In this document: one piece after another, positions 6,253-7,265 of the stretch | How the letters are laid out: each line of letters begins with the position of its first letter | Position numbering within the stretch: the stretch's first letter is position 1 | From: an uncultured Rickettsiales bacterium | Lineage (GTDB): Bacteria; Pseudomonadota; Alphaproteobacteria; UBA8366 | Length of the DNA: 7,265 nucleotides | Assembly (NCBI GenBank): GCA_913046825.1 | Contig: CAJWTF010000170.1 | Coordinates: 1-7,265, forward strand | Reading direction: 5' to 3' | Made by a program: the position numbers and the translations under genes | The notes under the pieces: generated by a model | What the model saw: the letters and a program-made list of their open reading frames with translations, nothing else | Told to the model about the DNA's origin: nothing | Database searches by the model: none

Positions 6253-6840
6253 CTATTCACGCACACAATCTCCGGACCCATCCGGACATCCAATGCCCTC
6301 GCTTCGGTATTGCACACCCAAACGATAGTATTGGTCCGGTACGCGTTCCAAATACTCTTTCTCCTGATCCTTTAGCAGCCGCATAAAACGAGCCGGCGCG
6401 CCGCCCCATAACTCACCACTTTTCACAACCGTGCGGGGCACAACAACAGCGCCGCCCGCAACCAACGATCCACTTTCGATCACCGCTCCATCCATCACAC
6501 TAGCCCGCATTCCAATCAAGCAACCATCTTGAAGTTCGCACGCGTGTAGCAATACCGAATGTCCAACCGAGACGCGTTCGCCAATACTGGTCGGCTCTTT
6601 ACCCGCGTTCACATGGATCACCACATGATCCTGCAAGTTCGAATGCTTACCAATCTTGATCCAATTAGTATCTCCACGAACCGTGCAACCGAACATGATC
6701 ACCGCCTCGTCGGCAATCTCGACATCACCGATTACTGTCGCCGTGGGGGCGATAAAGACATCCTCCCCGATCTTCGGCCAGATTCCTTTAAAGGGTAGGA
6801 TTAGTCCACCTTCGAACCCCGGACGCGTTTCATCTAGCAT
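6253..6840 (-). CDS. Gamma-class carbonic-anhydrase-like hexapeptide-repeat protein
   Basis: This is a left-handed beta-helix protein that forms trimers with metal sites between subunits. Proven relatives hydrate CO2, but many bacterial members (YrdA, PaaY, CaiE types) have other or no known activity. Hexapeptide turns run through residues 23-135 (IGEDVFIAPTATVIGDVEIA and onward). The key residues of the archaeal Cam enzyme are present: Arg55 and Asp57 in VRGDTNW, Gln70, and three metal-ligand histidines, His76 (VVIH), His94 (VGH) and His99 (LLH). The proton-shuttle loop of Cam is absent, as in most bacterial members. GGAPARFMR at 146-154 begins the C-terminal helix. At 195 residues it is somewhat longer than the usual 170-180; the extra tail holds CPDGSGDC. 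The ATG start has only a weak GAAAG upstream. It lies just after the methyltransferase gene on the same strand and was probably co-transcribed with it. Confidence 0.9.
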   Translation of the reverse strand: MLDETRPGFEGGLILPFKGIWPKIGEDVFIAPTATVIGDVEIADEAVIMFGCTVRGDTNWIKIGKHSNLQDHVVIHVNAGKEPTSIGERVSVGHSVLLHACELQDGCLIGMRASVMDGAVIESGSLVAGGAVVVPRTVVKSGELWGGAPARFMRLLKDQEKEYLERVPDQYYRLGVQYRSEGIGCPDGSGDCVRE

Positions 6841-6865
6841 ATATTTTTACCATTCTTTCAATGAG

Positions 6866-6931
6866 TTAGATGCGACGATATATGAAATATCGTCGATCCG
6901 GAACTTCTTCCGGCGGCCTGACAGTCTGTAA
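6866..6931 (-). pseudogene. Severed C-terminal tail of the methyltransferase
   Basis: Directly after the TAA at 6934-6932 the same frame stays open for 21 codons, reading LQTVRPPEEVPDRRYFIYRR then Ile, to TAA at 6868-6866. The basic, aromatic YFIYRR ending and a PPEEVPDRRYF stretch are what I would expect at the end of this methyltransferase family. If translated, the intergenic gap to the carbonic-anhydrase-like gene shrinks to 25 bases. Confidence 0.6.
6873..6913. repeat. Two adjacent inverted repeats at the methyltransferase 3' end
   Basis: CGACGATAT and ATATCGTCG form perfect nine-base arms around a five-base loop (6873-6895). Two bases further, CCGGAA-CTTC-TTCCGG forms a six-base stem (6898-6913). 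Neither is followed by a T run on either strand, so intrinsic termination is not supported. The first repeat encodes RRYFIYRR in the severed tail, so the coding sequence alone may explain it. It could still act as a stem in the RNA between the two genes. Confidence 0.5.
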
Positions 6932-7265
6932 TTAAGGGCAATTCAATTCTTGATCAATGGCCACCAAGCCGCCCGGCAGAAGTAGGGGCGGCAAGAGCGG
7001 CCCGATCACGGCGGCGTTCCTGTTGGACTGTTCCTGATTGCCCCCACCGATATCCGCATGCACTAATACTGCGGCAGCGCCCAACTCACGTGCCGCACGC
7101 GGCAGCGATTCAGACATCTCGCCAAGGTAGGTACATTCTTGCGGCGGAATGGTATCCTCATGCGCAGCGATCCGCCGATCAAATACGTCAATTCGCCGCT
7201 CCGGCATCAAACTCCGGATATGATCATAGGTTCGGCCGTTTCCCAAACCTAATTCAAGCACGCAG
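6932..7265 (-). CDS. Class I SAM-dependent methyltransferase (Methyltransf_17-like), 5' end outside the window, 3' end cut by a premature stop
   Basis: The protein should transfer a methyl group from S-adenosylmethionine to an unknown substrate. The visible part starts in the core domain: VLELGLGNGRTYDHI is motif I, the SAM-binding glycine loop; RIDVFDRR holds the acidic residue after strand 2; AVLVHADIGGGN is the central strand and loop; LLLPGGLVAIDQEL is the sixth strand region. The order and wording (LELGLGNGRTYDH, HADIG) match the family I know as Methyltransf_17. The GTG at 7261-7259 is the Val of motif I, not a start; the gene runs past the window edge. The TAA at 6934-6932 comes right after DQEL, some 20 residues too early, and the same frame resumes beyond it. 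Whether the shortened protein still folds is open. The carbonic-anhydrase-like gene follows on the same strand. Confidence 0.75.
   Translation of the reverse strand, partial: CVLELGLGNGRTYDHIRSLMPERRIDVFDRRIAAHEDTIPPQECTYLGEMSESLPRAARELGAAAVLVHADIGGGNQEQSNRNAAVIGPLLPPLLLPGGLVAIDQELNCP

Noticed and set aside
6873..6895. Intrinsic terminator between the methyltransferase and carbonic-anhydrase-like genes
   Set aside because: The stem is AT-rich at its loop side, no T run follows on either strand, and the bases read as coding sequence for the methyltransferase tail.
3462..6934. TAA reassigned as a sense codon in this organism
   Set aside because: The intact genes total well over 1,800 codons with no in-frame TAA, and folK ends in TAATAA, so a general reassignment is very unlikely.
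7259..7261. GTG at 7261-7259 as start of the methyltransferase
   Set aside because: It encodes the Val of the SAM-binding motif I strand; a start there would remove the N-terminal part, and the frame is open to the window edge.
1..7265. CRISPR array, mobile element, defence island or tRNA
   Set aside because: I found no regularly spaced repeats, transposase or integrase motifs, terminal inverted repeats, or cloverleaf-like sequence on either strand.

Overview
The window looks like a stretch of an alphaproteobacterial chromosome. The basis is the style of the proteins: a long DmdC/AcdA-type acyl-CoA dehydrogenase, a folP-folK pair, a FolB-like protein with a VVCY motif, and a Methyltransf_17-like protein next to a gamma-carbonic-anhydrase-like protein. 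Rhodospirillales or relatives is my inference; nothing in the window fixes the genus. I see no tRNA, rRNA, insertion sequence, CRISPR array, phage gene or defence system.

Layout. Bases 63-3309 (+) hold a two-gene operon: an FAD-linked D-2-hydroxyacid dehydrogenase (GlcD/D2HGDH type) and, 22 bases later, a 595-residue acyl-CoA dehydrogenase. Both have clear Shine-Dalgarno sequences. Bases 3310-3746 contain no intact gene. They hold a decayed minus-strand Hpt (histidine phosphotransfer) gene that keeps its HEIKG phospho-site motif but has two in-frame TAA codons. Bases 3747-5137 (-) hold folP and folK, which overlap by ATGA and carry out consecutive-pathway steps of folate synthesis (HPPK, then DHPS). 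Facing away from folP is a FolB-like gene (5219-5620, +) that has lost residues expected of an active dihydroneopterin aldolase.

Bases 5621-6252 contain no intact gene. They hold the C-terminal half of a glutathione S-transferase gene on the minus strand, interrupted by TAA, followed by an AT-rich spacer with a perfect TGTGA-N6-TCACA palindrome. Bases 6253-6840 (-) encode a gamma-carbonic-anhydrase-like hexapeptide-repeat protein with all metal-ligand histidines. The last gene (6932-7265, -) is a SAM-dependent methyltransferase cut by the window edge. Its reading frame resumes after a TAA and gives the rest of a plausible C-terminus down to base 6866.

How the genes work together. The first pair probably serves catabolism of hydroxy- and acyl-CoA acids and feeds electrons to the respiratory chain (inference). 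folP and folK form a housekeeping folate unit. I see no new biological system. The notable theme is local decay: three loci (hpt, GST, methyltransferase) are broken by in-frame stops, all TAA, while their neighbours are intact, and the FolB-like protein may be losing or changing its activity.
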